Shown here one piece after another: positions 12,501 through 22,678 of a stretch of DNA of 64,000 bases. The number at the start of each line of letters is the position of its first letter. Position 1 is the stretch's first letter. The notes below the pieces were generated by a model that was given only the letters and a program-made list of their open reading frames with translations, was not told the origin of the DNA and ran no database searches. Both the position numbers and the translations under genes were made by a program. Source of the DNA: Pycnopodia helianthoides (lineage: Eukaryota > Echinodermata > Asteroidea > Forcipulatida > Asteriidae); the NCBI GenBank assembly GCA_032158295.1, contig CM063250.1, positions 9,473,001 to 9,537,000 of the forward strand, given 5' to 3'.

Positions 12501-15500
12501 TCCTCCAACCTAAAAATGTTAAAAACACTCAACGGTTCTTTGTATCCTGCATTTATAGTCAGGTTCTTCAAAAAGTCCTGTGTGCAAAAAACAAGCAAAC
12601 AAACCCCAAAACAAATAAACAAGCAGACAAAAGGAAACAAATTAAAACAACAAACAATTTAGAGTATTCAGGCATAACTTCAAAATTCTTTTTTTAACTC
12701 AAAAACCTTGAAAACAATCAGCAGGAAAGTGTAACTGGTGAGGCAGAGGCAGACAACTTCTGTCGGCTGAATCATCGGAGTGTGGGTTCGAATCCTGAGC
12801 AAGACACTTCCAACTAGAATTGCATCTCATCACCCAGGAGTAACCGGGGTTAAAATGTACCTACGTGTACTGTAGAATTTTTTGCACCCAAATCGGGTTG
12901 CCAGTGCTGCATACACCAAAGAAGTTGAGTATGTCTCATAAATTCTTAAAGGCACAGTACACATTTGGTAATTGGAGCCTACTGATTATGTTAATCCTAT
13001 ATAAATGTAGGTACATGTACAATAAAACTAACCTGTGAAAATTTCACTTCAAAAGGTGGTCAAATTTTTGAGATATCACCGAAAAACCAGAGCGAATATT
13101 TCCAAGCAGGTAGAATATTCCCCATAGGAATACACAGTTTCTGACAGAAATGCTTCTCAGATTCAAGTTTTGGGGAATAAACAGTGATATATTTTCCATA
13201 ACCGTAGTACTTCGAAGTTAAAAGTTTCTCAAAATTCATTTTATTATACCCAAAGCTGATGTACTTCTTACCAAGTAAGTTTTTATTGCCATTATTTTTC
13301 AGAGTCATTACCAAATGTGTACTGTACCTTTAAGGGAAATGAACAGGAGTCGGTATAGTGTAAGGTGCTTTCAGTAATCTTTGTTTGTTAGAAAAGCACC
13401 TATATTGTAATTTTTATTACCTTTACATCATCAGGGAATAAAGTCTTGTTTTTGGAGGGAAAACTGACATAATGTTTACAAATAATATCTATTGTATTTA
13501 TACAGTGCCTAACACCTTCAAGAAAAAAAGTATCTGTGCTCAAAAGAAAAAGAAGAAAAACTACGATGACTTTATTTTATTTTATGAGACAGACACTTCA
13601 AGGTGTGGGCTACACTTAACTGATTTGGGCTGTCGACCCAAATCAACTGTCACCAGGGGCACGTTGCCCCTACTTCTGGGGCTGAAACAGGGTTACCCCC
13701 TTCACAGTCCTTAAGGATGTAGTCATGGACTCATGGGTATCATCTACTGGAGCCTGGCTGGTAGAACATAATGCACTACGTTCCCAACTTTTTTCGAAGC
13801 AATTATAGTCAAGTACCTTGCTCAAGGGCACAAGTGTCATGACCGGGATTAGAACCCACACTCTACTGCTGACAACACCAGAGCTCGGGTCTGGTGAACT
13901 GGGCTGCTCGGCCACAAAACAGAAATGTATCGAGGAGAATCTTGAAATGAGTTACCTTGTATTTCTCTTGAACATCCAAATATTCCTTGGTGGATGCCGT
14001 CTCTTTTTTGAGCTTGTTGTAAGTTGGACATGGAGGATCAAGTGTTCTCAGCAGCTGTCAAATAAAGACAAAGTCAAATGAATGTGCTTCACAAGTTTAG
14101 TAAAAACAACGATGGTACAGTAGGTGAGAGGGCTAATCTTGCAGTTGAAATTCAAACTACCTACATGACCTAGGTGATCTGGCCAAGAGCTGTCAAAAAG
14201 TCTTACTTAATTAGCTTTGGTAAATCAACACCAAAACATTTGGATGTTGATTTGATTGGTCTGCCTGGCCTCATCCTCAGAACAAAACTATGATAAAATT
14301 TTGGGAATATTCAGGGCAATTTAGCTCATTTGGGGCGTGTTAGAACTGTCTATTGGGGCCTTTCTCATGTCATTATCATGTTACTCTTCAGAGACGAATG
14401 TCAGATGATTGACTGACTTGATTCAAGACAACTTGACGGTTGAGACAACTCGATGGTTGGAACCATTAAACCGTACGACAACCCAATGGTTGACCAAGTC
14501 GATGGTTCAGACTACTCAACAGGTAGGTTATAATCACTAGAATTTCAAACTTTTTCAATAAGATTCTTAAAGGTAGGGTCATGCTATAATAATAATAATA
14601 TTGTGTAATTTCTATCTGAAGGCTTATTTGTTATATAGATGGTAATGGTAGTAAGCATGCTGTAAAATTATTTTGTCTGAAAAGCCATGCCAACAGCAAC
14701 ACCCCAATTTATGCTTCCTAACATGGCATTGGAGGGGGTTGTGGAGATGGGAAGGAGCCACTTTGACCCACACTCAAGACCTTTTGAATCCCCTCGCTCA
14801 AAATTTAAAAAAAGACAAAACAACAGTGTGCACTGTTTTAAACTACCATTACCACGCCATTCTAGAAATCGATCAACCCCCAGTGCCCCCTGCAAATTAA
14901 ACCCTTACCCTACATTACTGGACATAAACTTGCAACATTTCCTACCAACACATCGCGCCCGCTAGTACAATAAAAAAGTTGCATCTCCGCAATATACCCT
15001 AACAGTCCACTTGTCTTGTCCGAACCATTGAGTTGTCTCAACTGTTGAGTTGTCTAGAGTCGAGTTGGTCAACCATCAGGTTGTCTGACCTCCTTGGAGA
15101 TCATTCATTTATCATTTCTTTAATATTACCACATGCAGAGACATGGTTGATATTGTTGATTTTTAAACTCATTTTGTTGTTGTCAGCAACGTTGACAAAT
15201 ACCAATGTAGGAGATGACCTTTGAATATGACCTCTTTGGTTGAGTGGAGGTAGGTCAAGTCCTTCGGCTGCTTTTGGCCGCTAATATTGCATTTAGCTTC
15301 CAACTACATGTTGATAGATAATGGTTGGTAATTGTGTGATGGTCTGCAATAGGGAAAAATAGGCAGATACTGTGGAAAGTAAGACTTGCTGAACAAAGGG
15401 ATCAACCAAGAAATGTAACATTTTCAAGGCCCCCACACCCAACAGTACTTATTTTTCAAATTGTTTGTGCATGTCAGAATCAAGGTGCATTACATGCGGT

Positions 15501-18500
15501 ATAATGCTCATTGTGGCACCCTGATACCCCCCCCCACCCTTCCCACGGCCCCCACCCACTACACCACAGCATCATCAACATGATTGCTCGCTAGATGTTG
15601 AAAATATTTTTAATTGTTGTGTCCTCTGTTGATTCCAAGGTTTTAGCCAGGATTTGGTAAAAGGGTGTCATAATTTGCTGTAAATTTAAAAACTGGGTGT
15701 CAAAATTATTCACTTACAATACTATGTGAATGAGAGATAAAACAGGGTGTCAAAATTTGGTGTCTAAAAATGGTTGATTCCACAGTAGAAATATCAACAT
15801 TTGTAAATAGCTTTTAAGAAAGTTCACAGCCTCTGACCCGCACCCCCCCCAAAAAAACCTCTTTGTATGAGGGTGAAAACACTGAAACAATTAAACGGCC
15901 CAAAAACAGAAAACAAATTGATAAACTAATGGCAAGGAAGGAATTCAAATTACATAGTCTTCATTCACTGGAATGGTGTGTACTGGAATGGGCATCCAAT
16001 CAAATCCTGTCCTCCATATCTGGTTTCCCGTCGGTGGGTACAGTCCTGACAAGTCCGCCTCGGCCGACATTAGTGTACGGTCTTTGTCAGTGCTGCGGAC
16101 GTACAATGCATCCCTGTTGTAGGTAGCATTGAGAAATCCGGGCTTGACATAGCGTTTGCGAAGCCACTGACCAAGTTCGTAATGCATTTTCATACCCAGC
16201 TGAAATTAAAGACAACAGGTAATTTTATTATTTATTTAAAGGAGGAAATACACTAAAGACGAGTCAAAATTACATAATAAAAAAAAAATCTTCTTTTTCC
16301 TCTTCTAAAAATACAGTTTTCTCATACCCAGACCATACAACCTGTGACATCACTTTGTTTAATGGAAGAAAACGTACAATCTTCCCATAATGGAGATCGT
16401 TCCATATGACTTTGATCAAGTTTTGTTTTGAAGTAACGTACAAAATCTCAAAGCATGTTCAACAGACAAGTGTTATTTTTATAGTTCTTGACTTTATGTA
16501 GAAATAACAATATGCCATAAATGTAATATTTCTTATGACTGGTTTATTCTCATCAAAGCGTGTCATGGCCGGGCTGTCTAGTGCACCAGTCTCAAGTTCT
16601 GGTGGTTAGGTCATCAGGGTGTGGGTTCGAATCCCGGTCGTGACACTGGTGTCCTCGAGCAAGATACTCTACTATAAAATGTTTAAAAAGTAGAATATAA
16701 TGATCCACACAAATATGCCTCGAAATTGTGTGGGTTTTCTGTTACTTCATGAACGTGCACCGTCCGCCATTTTATAGAACAAAATTTTTGTCTCCACAAA
16801 ATGGCGAACCGTGTTAGTTCACACATTTTCTAGGCATAGGCCTATTTGTGTGGATCATCATATTCTACATTTAAAACATCTTTCCAACCATATTCATTTC
16901 AGTTCATTTCATAAAAAACGCTTTTTACAACCCAAATCGCCCAATCCAAGGTAAGGTGCCCCTTTAACATCTTCCAGTGTCTTCAGGTACGAGGAAACTT
17001 GCTGAACGATTTTTCAATTTAAGATGGCATGCTATCAAGTTTGTTTAAAAGCAGTTTTACAAACTATTCTTACCGTGGTTAGTTGTGAGAGACCCTCAGG
17101 CCAAGTGTCTGCCTTGTATGGGTCATTCGGGTAAATGTCAATAGGAGTTCGATCACCATGGCGATAGAGCTGTCCAGAGAAGAAAAACAGAACACACAGA
17201 TTTTGTTGTAGATTTAAAAGACTTTTTACAGGCCTGGAATTATAAGGAGGCCTTGAAGGCAATGATCTCTGTTGCCCTGGTGTAATTCCAGGCCTGTTCT
17301 CAATAAGGGTAGATATCACTCCTCAGTGTGAGTGGAGGAATACCATACCAGGGAAAAAGGGTGAACATTGTGGTAGTGCCAAGCTATCAGGAGCCATCTC
17401 TACAAATGTACACCGATCATGAAAGAGCCATGCAAGGCTGTAATATAAACAATGATATTATAATATTGATTATTATAATATATTATTATAATAAATTCAT
17501 TAAAACTGTATGCCTTGCTTTGTGGGGCTCTCCAGAGTATTTTCTAGCAAAAGAGTTTTTATCTCTGGTTTTTCACTCCACAGACATTCATGCAAGTTTG
17601 GGAGCGGGTTGATCTCTTTTGTTGCAGCTTGATTATAGAACACTACAATTCAACCCGCTTCCTCCTCTGCACCTACCACTCTTTTCTTTTTAAATTCCAA
17701 AGAGTTGTTCAAATCTAGGTGACCGTCGATCGGTATTTTGTATGTAAATCAAAGCCATTTTTTAGGCCTGTCTGTTGGCTTCCATGGCCTCGGGTAGGGT
17801 TGATCAAGCAGAGGCAGCAAGCAGTTAAACAATGCATCTATCACTGTAATGGATTTGTTATTCTTGTTTTCTTTTACTTTTAAACATGTTAAAATGGTAT
17901 TTTATGCATAGGGCAAGTTAGAGCATGGTTTTTGTAATTTGATTGTTAATAACATAACTTGCAATAAAGCTTGTAAGCATAGTTTATTAGCTCCCATCGG
18001 TTCAGGTGGAGGAGTTCCAACCATTGGTTAAAGCAATGGAATCTAACATGCTTTTTTGGACAGTGATATTTGAATGAGCTACAATTCCTAATGTTTTTGT
18101 CATAAATTGCTGGAACCATTTCTTTAAAGATGGGCGTAAGTTATGAAATTAGCACTTTCATTGCCCCATTTTGTAAGTGTTTTCATCAGACAGTAAAGCT
18201 GAATTTGTAAGCAGAGTTTTGGCTCCTGCTAGTTCAGGTGGGGCTGCTGTTCCAAGCGTCATGTTCCCTTTGCATTTATGGCTGTAATGTGAGGTTACTC
18301 GATTATCAATCATCATGTACATTTATGTTAAACATTATTCAATGTGTATTTCATATGTTGGCTAGCTGCCAGGTTCGTGACTTGTTGGCAAGCTGTCTGC
18401 TTAAGTGTTTGTGATACCAGAGAGTACTGTGAGCAAGATGTTCACAACATGTATCTTTTAGCTAATACTTGAGTAATGGGGCAAGTCTGCCCTTGAGTGT

Positions 18501-21500
18501 TTGTGTCATACTTGGTGGAAAAATCTGCCCTTTCACCCTTTCACTGATGTGTATATAACACATATCGGTGAAAGGGTAAAACCAAATATTCTTTATCCCG
18601 ATGCAAACTTAACATCTATTCACTGTGTAAAAGTTGTCCATAGATGTTGTTAATGTTCGATTTCTCATCATTATTTACAGCTTGTATCCATAATCTGAAT
18701 CATTGGAATACATAGTCTTTTTTGTCACATGCTCATGAATAATTGTAAAAATAAAAGACTTAAATTTGGTTCAGTAATTTACTTTTATACGGCTGGCTGG
18801 AAGTAAAACTAAGTCTGAAGATCACGTGACTTTCCCGAACCACATTTTGGTTAGGAAAAATCACGTTACCTTCGTTTTTTGAAAAATGCTTGAAAAACGG
18901 AGATATATATAACCAATCAGACACATGAAGCTAAACCACGAACCACAATCATCGTGCACGTTCTATGGTAGCTGTAGGGGTAGGGGTACGGGTAGATAGG
19001 GGGTAGGGGACAAAAGAAGTTAGGGTTACCAGCTGAGAAACAGGGAACCAGTGGCAGCTACCATAGACCGTGCATGGTTGTCGTTCGTGGTTGAGCTTCA
19101 TATGTCTGTTTGGTTATATGCCTCCGAAAACGACCAAATTTGATGGTTTCTTTTATGAATTATGAACCATTCTTTTCCATTCCAGGAAGACCTATGGAAT
19201 CATGTTTTAGTCTATTTTGAAGACCAAATAAATAGCCCAACAAAGTCGATGTGTCCCTTTAAGCGCCACGTGTATGTTGAAACACTCCTAACCATGTTTA
19301 TATCACACGTTTAAACAGAGCCATGTGATCTCTTCTCGGCCAATCAGAACATGGATAAACTGTCACCGGTATTTATGAAAAAAACTTCAAAATGCAAATG
19401 AAAACGGATTTGCACTACTTAGAGGCGAGCCTTTAGAGGATGAGATTCAAGGCCTGCCATTTGATTTACACTTGTTACTTAAAGACACTGGACACCTTTA
19501 GTAATTGTCAAAGACCAGTCTTCTCACTTGATGTATCTCAACATATGCACAAAATAACAAACCTGTGAAAATTTGAACTCAATTGGTCGTCGAAGTTGCG
19601 AGATAATAATGGAAGAAAAAACACCCTTGTCACACGAAGTTGTGTGCTTTCAGATGCTTGATTTCGAGACCTCATGCGTGAGGTCTCGAAATCAATTCAA
19701 ATAATTACTTCTTTCTCAAAAACTACGTTACTTCAGAGGGAGCCGTTTCTCACAATGTTTTATACTATCAACAGCTCTCCATTATTGCTCGTTACCAAGC
19801 AAGTTTTTATGCTAACAATTATTTTGAGTAGTTACCATAGTGTCCAGTGCCTAAGTAAGTACTTAGTAGTAGTATTATAATCACTGAGAAATGGAGTTGA
19901 ATCAAGTGCTGTAGTTGCTTTAATGTTTGTACCATAGAGAAAGGACACAGCTTGTACAGAGTGTCACTGTTTTTTTTGTTAGCACGTGACTGTTCAGTGT
20001 TGTGTTGTTGATGTTTCACAATGCCGTGCATGACAGAAATGTTCATAACTTTATTGTCATAGAAATATTGCTGTGTTTACTTTTGTTAAAACTCTCCTTC
20101 ATCATCTACATCTACGGGGTTCTTAGCCCCATGAATAGGGCCAATCCACTCCGTATCCTTGGCCCCAGCACCACTGATTACCAATTCTTTCGCCCTATGA
20201 TGTGTTCTGCAAAGATCTAGATCGTGAAACTTACCGATTGAATGCTTGTGTACTTGCAGATAGCCGGACTGTTAAAATTTCTTTAAAAAACATCACACAT
20301 CACAAGGATACGGAGTGGATTGGCCCTATTCATGGGGCTACGGGGTTCTCATCAAAGCCTGTTCAGCATCTAGACGGTGTGTGGTGCTTCCGGAAACAGG
20401 TCAACTCGTACGCACGCAAACTCGTACGCATGCAGACCCGTACGCCAATTGGTCAACTCGTGCGACTACCAACTCGTACACACACGAACTCGTACGCACA
20501 CAAACTCGTACACACACAAACTCGTACACACACCAATTTGTCTGTTTAAAACTGATTTTATTCAGTGAAAAAATACAATTTCCTAAATATTTTAATACTG
20601 ATCCAAGAAAGAACTTTTCTTAACAAATTTAATTAACTTCAGGAAAAACCACAGTTTCTTTTAATGGACCGAAAAGAAAAAAAATTCTGATCTAAGAAAG
20701 AACTTTAACTAAGTATTTCAAACAATTTTAATTAACTTCAGGAAACACATTCTGAACTCACTCCACAATTACCTAAATTAAACAAACATGTTTAATTAAC
20801 TTCAGGGAAAAAAAAGAAGAAAAAAAATCCTGAGCCAACTTTGAATGTTCAAACCCAGGAAAGACTAAGTAATTTAAACAATTTTAATTAACTTCAGGAA
20901 AAACCACAGTTTCTTTTAATGGACCGTAAAGAAAAAAAATTCTGATCCAAGAAAGAACTTTAACTAAGTATTTCAAACAAATTTAATTAACTTCAGGAAA
21001 CGGGTTGCGTACGGGTTGGTGTCCGTACGAGTTTGTGTGTGTACGAGTTGGTGTGCATACGAGTTGGTGTGCGTACGAGTTGGTGCGTACGAGTTTGCTT
21101 GCGTACGAGTTGACCTGTATTCGTGCTTCCAGTCCAGTAGTGGACACTAACAATGTGCTCTCGCGATTTTATTATCTAACGTGCAATTTTGATTGGTGCA
21201 AGTAATACAAAAAAAAAAATAATAAAAAATGCGTTTGCCTATTTAGTTGGCATTGATGGCTCCCTTGAACTTATCTACAGTGGGCAGCTCAACGGTTTTT
21301 TGAGGAAGCGAATCCCAGTCACGTAGTATCCTTGGCCAGAAGCTGTGCTTGTAAGTGTCTGTTGAAGAACTAAGTCGCATGAAGCGATGCTGTTGGCTCC
21401 TTTCAACACTTACCACATTAACAAGTTGAAGAGATCTTTCCCCGTTTACTTGAAAGGTGGAAAAGATCGCCAAGACTAGTTGTAACACTATCATCAGCAT

Positions 21501-21512
21501 AAGGCGGTCCAT
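6404..21512 (-). CDS. ACP2: Lysosomal/prostatic-type histidine acid phosphatase, complete ten-exon gene
   Basis: Hydrolyses phosphate monoesters in the lysosome or at the cell surface. Ten minus-strand exons join in consistent phase to 426 residues (human ACP2 has 423). Exons: 21512-21414, 17169-17074, 16199-15954, 14054-13956, 12577-12485, 11755-11629, 10675-10581, 10035-9929, 8173-7986, 6534-6404. Residues 1-24 are a signal peptide. RHGDRTP at 36-42 carries the nucleophile His37, RSTDKDRT lies at 100-107, and the proton-donor HD is 286-287. Five N-glycosylation sequons are visible (N89, N185, N223, N266, N331). Residues 384-406 form a membrane helix, followed by a 20-residue basic tail. All introns are GT-AG. 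Oddities: the tail has no tyrosine, and one cysteine of a conserved disulfide is Val210. Could equally be named ACPP- or ACP4-like; the family is certain, the paralogue is not. Confidence 0.95.
7986..8173 (-). CDS. ACP2: Acid phosphatase exon 9
   Basis: Residues 321-383. The first base completes a Gly codon, then [18 protein letters not shown] and a CEAAC pair (Cys345, Cys349) followed by the [18 protein letters not shown] block ending at Cys370. Acceptor aatctcatcag, donor ATCA|gtaagg. Confidence 0.92.
8548..8720. repeat. Degenerate hairpin repeat related to the 46909-47150 element
   Basis: It opens ggcccaatttcacagagctgc and contains agcag and gcttaa inverted words. Lies in an acid phosphatase intron. 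Confidence 0.35.
9929..10035 (-). CDS. ACP2: Acid phosphatase exon 8 (catalytic HD)
   Basis: Residues 286-320 plus two bases, [17 protein letters not shown] to LWKEDN. His286-Asp287 is the proton donor pair. Cys310 in LASC lacks its usual partner. Acceptor atgtttacag, donor AACGG|gtaaat. Confidence 0.95.
10275..10440. mobile_element. SINE-like fragment (tail family shared with 49.5 kb)
   Basis: Shares ttcttatatag-gc(t/g)ct, tctcaaagcgc and gctgtggcgcaat with the longer copy at 49470-49880. Lies in an acid phosphatase intron. Confidence 0.5.
10581..10675 (-). CDS. ACP2: Acid phosphatase exon 7
   Basis: Residues 254-285, from [11 protein letters not shown] to KLYMYSA. Acceptor ctaactttcag, donor GCG|gtaagc. 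It ends directly before the catalytic HD of the next exon, as in the YSAHDTT block of the family. Confidence 0.92.
11629..11755 (-). CDS. ACP2: Acid phosphatase exon 6
   Basis: Residues 212-253 plus one base, from [10 protein letters not shown] to KSRLKG. Acceptor gtctgtaaag, donor GGAG|gtaagt. The split Gly codon gives the conserved RLKGG (RLQGG in human). Confidence 0.9.
12051..12432. mobile_element. TTAA-flanked MITE, family A copy 2
   Basis: Same inverted ends and interior as 3434-3830, flanked by TTAA, inside the intron between acid phosphatase exons 5 and 6. Confidence 0.85.
12485..12577 (-). CDS. ACP2: Acid phosphatase exon 5
   Basis: 31 codons, residues 181-211, from [11 protein letters not shown] to EDPLFVE. 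Acceptor tttgcacacag, donor GAG|gtaagc. It carries an NLT sequon. The family's conserved Cys just before the HGL motif is Val210 here. Confidence 0.88.
12735..12850 (+). mobile_element. tRNA-derived SINE fragment
   Basis: gtgtgggttcgaatcctgag is a Pol III B-box in tRNA context, followed by gcaagacacttcca as in the other tRNA-Leu-type SINEs of the window. Truncated. Confidence 0.5.
12946..13332. mobile_element. TTAA-flanked MITE, family B
   Basis: TTAA at both ends and 24-bp inverted ends (aggcacagtacacatttggt and complement, one mismatch). Non-coding, in an acid phosphatase intron. Confidence 0.85.
13575..13915 (-). mobile_element. tRNA-derived SINE, minus strand
   Basis: Minus-strand head ggccgagcagcccagttcac with B-box gggttctaatccc, followed by cacttgtgcccttgagcaag and a long tail. 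Same family as 49470-49880. It abuts acid phosphatase exon 4. Confidence 0.6.
13956..14054 (-). CDS. ACP2: Acid phosphatase exon 4
   Basis: 33 codons, residues 148-180, starting [12 protein letters not shown], which matches the conserved CPRY region; Cys156 is the first disulfide cysteine. Acceptor atttgacag, donor AAG|gtaact, phase 0 on both sides. The longer open frames overlapping it are in other frames and lack family similarity. Confidence 0.9.
14405..15090. mobile_element. Fold-back element with tandem-repeat arms (boundaries unclear)
   Basis: The left arm (to about 14522) is a series of gacaactcgatggttg-like units about 17 bp long. The right arm (15005-15090) is the same units inverted. 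The middle holds unrelated sequence. No clear target duplication found. Confidence 0.5.
15954..16199 (-). CDS. ACP2: Acid phosphatase exon 3
   Basis: 82 codons, residues 66-147, phase 0 at both ends. The reading [10 protein letters not shown], then [14 protein letters not shown], then [13 protein letters not shown] follows vertebrate ACP2 closely. Acceptor tttaatttcag, donor TAT|gtaatt. Confidence 0.95.
16560..16646 (+). mobile_element. tRNA-Leu-like SINE head
   Basis: A cloverleaf-like sequence opens gtgtcatggccgggctgtct and closes gggttcgaatcccggtcgtg-acac, so the two ends pair as an acceptor stem. A CAA anticodon position and a long variable arm are visible. The damaged A-box and SINE-type flank argue against a working tRNA. 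Confidence 0.6.
16690..16966. mobile_element. Short inverted-repeat element related to 29483-30310
   Basis: gtagaatataatgatccaca near the left and tgtggatcatcatattctac near the right are inverted, followed by aacgctttttacaacccaaa as in the 30.2-kb element. Confidence 0.55.
17074..17169 (-). CDS. ACP2: Acid phosphatase exon 2 (catalytic RHGDRTP)
   Basis: Exactly 32 codons, residues 34-65, beginning [14 protein letters not shown] and ending GLSQLTT. The acceptor is a pyrimidine-rich tract ending ctggacag and the donor is ACG|gtaaga. It contains the nucleophilic histidine and phosphate-binding arginines. Confidence 0.95.
17640..18640. other. Acid phosphatase intron 1, no gene seen
   Basis: Low-complexity T-rich sequence with loosely repeated phrases (tttggctcc, gttcaggtgg at about 18000 and 18230), and a short inverted repeat at 18525-18570 (ccctttcac / gtgaaaggg). 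No exon found. Confidence 0.4.
18645..19262. mobile_element. TTAA-type element, family D, interrupted copy
   Basis: Matches the right half of the element at 56033-57063, ending tgtgtcccTTTAA. Interrupted at about 18900-19125 by another element. Confidence 0.7.
18900..19126. mobile_element. Nested MITE inside family D
   Basis: Long inverted arms: atataaccaatcagacacat, then ccacgaaccac and tctatggtagctg, are mirrored at the right. The uninterrupted relative at 56.9 kb supplies the empty site. An imperfect gaaaaac(g) duplication flanks it. Confidence 0.7.
19479..19855. mobile_element. TTAA-flanked MITE, family B relative
   Basis: Opens TTAAagacactggacacctt; the right end tagtgtccagtgcctaag is the inverted match. 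It holds an internal gatttcgagacctca palindrome at 19660-19695. Confidence 0.8.
20125..20339. mobile_element. Inverted-repeat element with 37-bp perfect arms
   Basis: 20125-20161 and 20303-20339 are exact inverted copies beginning agccccatgaatagggccaa. The 141-base centre is non-coding. Confidence 0.75.
20392..21122. mobile_element. TU-like fold-back element
   Basis: An exact 8-bp duplication, gtgcttcc, flanks the element (20384-20391 and 21123-21130). The left arm is g(g/a)a(a/t)acaggtcaactcg followed by about eight 16-bp units of the form actcgtacacacacaa. The right arm is the same array inverted. The middle contains about four ttaattaacttcaggaaa units. Arms made of short tandem repeats plus an 8-bp duplication match the published layout of sea urchin TU elements. 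Lies in acid phosphatase intron 1. Confidence 0.85.
21243..21405 (-). pseudogene. LINE reverse transcriptase C-terminal fragment
   Basis: The minus frame ends [20 protein letters not shown] and VDKFKGAIN, typical of the last residues of animal LINE ORF2 (YKHSFFPR-WN-LP). It lies just after the acid phosphatase exon 1 donor. Confidence 0.75.
21414..21512 (-). CDS. ACP2: Acid phosphatase coding exon 1 (signal peptide)
   Basis: Encodes residues 1-33: Met-Asp-Arg, a hydrophobic core, then ERSLQLVNV. It ends in phase 0 at a GTG|gtaagt donor and joins directly to LYRHGDR of the next exon, giving the family's usual strand just before the RHG motif. The ATG is preceded by tacaaa. A four-codon upstream ORF ends 13 bases before it. 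Confidence 0.9.
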
Positions 21513-21525
21513 TTTGTAATCGCAG

Positions 21526-21540
21526 TCACACAGCCGCCAT
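21526..21540 (-). promoter_or_regulatory. Four-codon upstream ORF in the acid phosphatase 5' leader
   Basis: ATGGCGGCTGTGTGA reads Met-Ala-Ala-Val-stop and ends 13 bases before the main ATG at 21512. If the leader includes it, it would be expected to lower initiation at the main start. The transcription start is not visible. Confidence 0.4.
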
Positions 21541-21842
21541 TCGCCTACTACTCGTGAACTCAAAGGCCTAGCGCCTGTCTAGTCTGTTGTATGTGAACGT
21601 GTACTTTGCGTGTCCGGCTTGCATGCTAGCTCCGTGGTAGTCTTGGTTCCAAGACCTTCGTACCGAAATGGATCATGGATCAATTCCAACAACAGAGGGC
21701 GTCACTATCCCTGGTTCGATTTAGCTTCCACAGCCAGTCGTCAAACCGCGACGAATTCAAGAAGAAAAGCGCGCCCTCTGTCGGGTTATCACGAGTATGA
21801 CGTCTTGGACCAAGACTAGCTCCGTGGTGGTGTTCCGTACCA

Positions 21843-22345
21843 ACTTGACAATCGTCCCAACTATAGTTGGGACCAGTCCCAACTTGAGTGTTACAGTTGG
21901 GGCGTCCCAACTATAGTTGGGATCGTCCACAGAACTCCACTGCAGTTTTGGCTGTGAAAGTGATAACCGCGATGATCGATCGTGGCATTCGCCCATGCGC
22001 TCCCCCTCAACTTGTTCATTACTGGTTGTGAGCCAAGTTTTGGCTTTAGAATAGTAGATGAGAGTGAACTTTGTCATGTGGTTTTTTTGTTTTAAATACA
22101 TTTGTGACCAACCTTTTCATAAAAAACTAAAGTAAAAAGGTCACAGGAATAATTCATATTCCACCTTATTCACCCTGAAAAAGTTTTCTTCTTTTAAGAA
22201 GAAAGACCACTTGTTCATAACACAGAAAACAAATCCAACATTTTTTATTCTTTCTGGGATTCTGCTAAGAGCAAGCATACACACACACACACACACACAC
22301 AATTTCCACTGTCCCAACTATAGTTGGGACGCCCCAACTTTAAGT
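21843..22345. repeat. Repeated palindrome tcccaactatagttggga
   Basis: Perfect copies at about 21854-21872, 21904-21922 and 22313-22331, with half-sites between, 0.35-0.8 kb upstream of the acid phosphatase ATG. A (CA)n tract at 22278-22302 lies between them. Could be protein binding sites or MITE ends. Confidence 0.6.
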
Positions 22346-22634
22346 TGGGCCCAACTATAGTTATTGCGATTGTCAAGTTGGGGTAGTCTTGATTGGCGAC
22401 GCTGTTTTTTGTATTAGCCACCGGTAGAGGGCGCTACATGACTGTTTGGGAGTCTGACTCTTCGCTCGGCCCCAGCGGCCTATCCAGGACCACTGGGATG
22501 GGCTAATCAGCTTGCACAGATTCTTGTTCAGGAAGTACGTCATGCGTGCAGTGCTTGCAGTGTGAGTGTGATGCATGATGGGACTGAGCATGGGACTGAG
22601 CATTAACGTTAACGATACGTTTGCCCATCCAGCG

Positions 22635-22678
22635 CCTTCTATCTTCTATCTTCTATCTTCTATCTATCTATCTATCTA
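22635..22678. repeat. (ttctatc)n / (tatc)n microsatellite
   Basis: Four ttctatc units merge into tatc repeats directly before the Helitron-like 5' end. Confidence 0.8.

Noticed and set aside
16560..16646. tRNA-Leu gene
   Set aside because: Ends pair, but the A-box is disrupted and the following tgtcctcgagcaag matches the SINE family.
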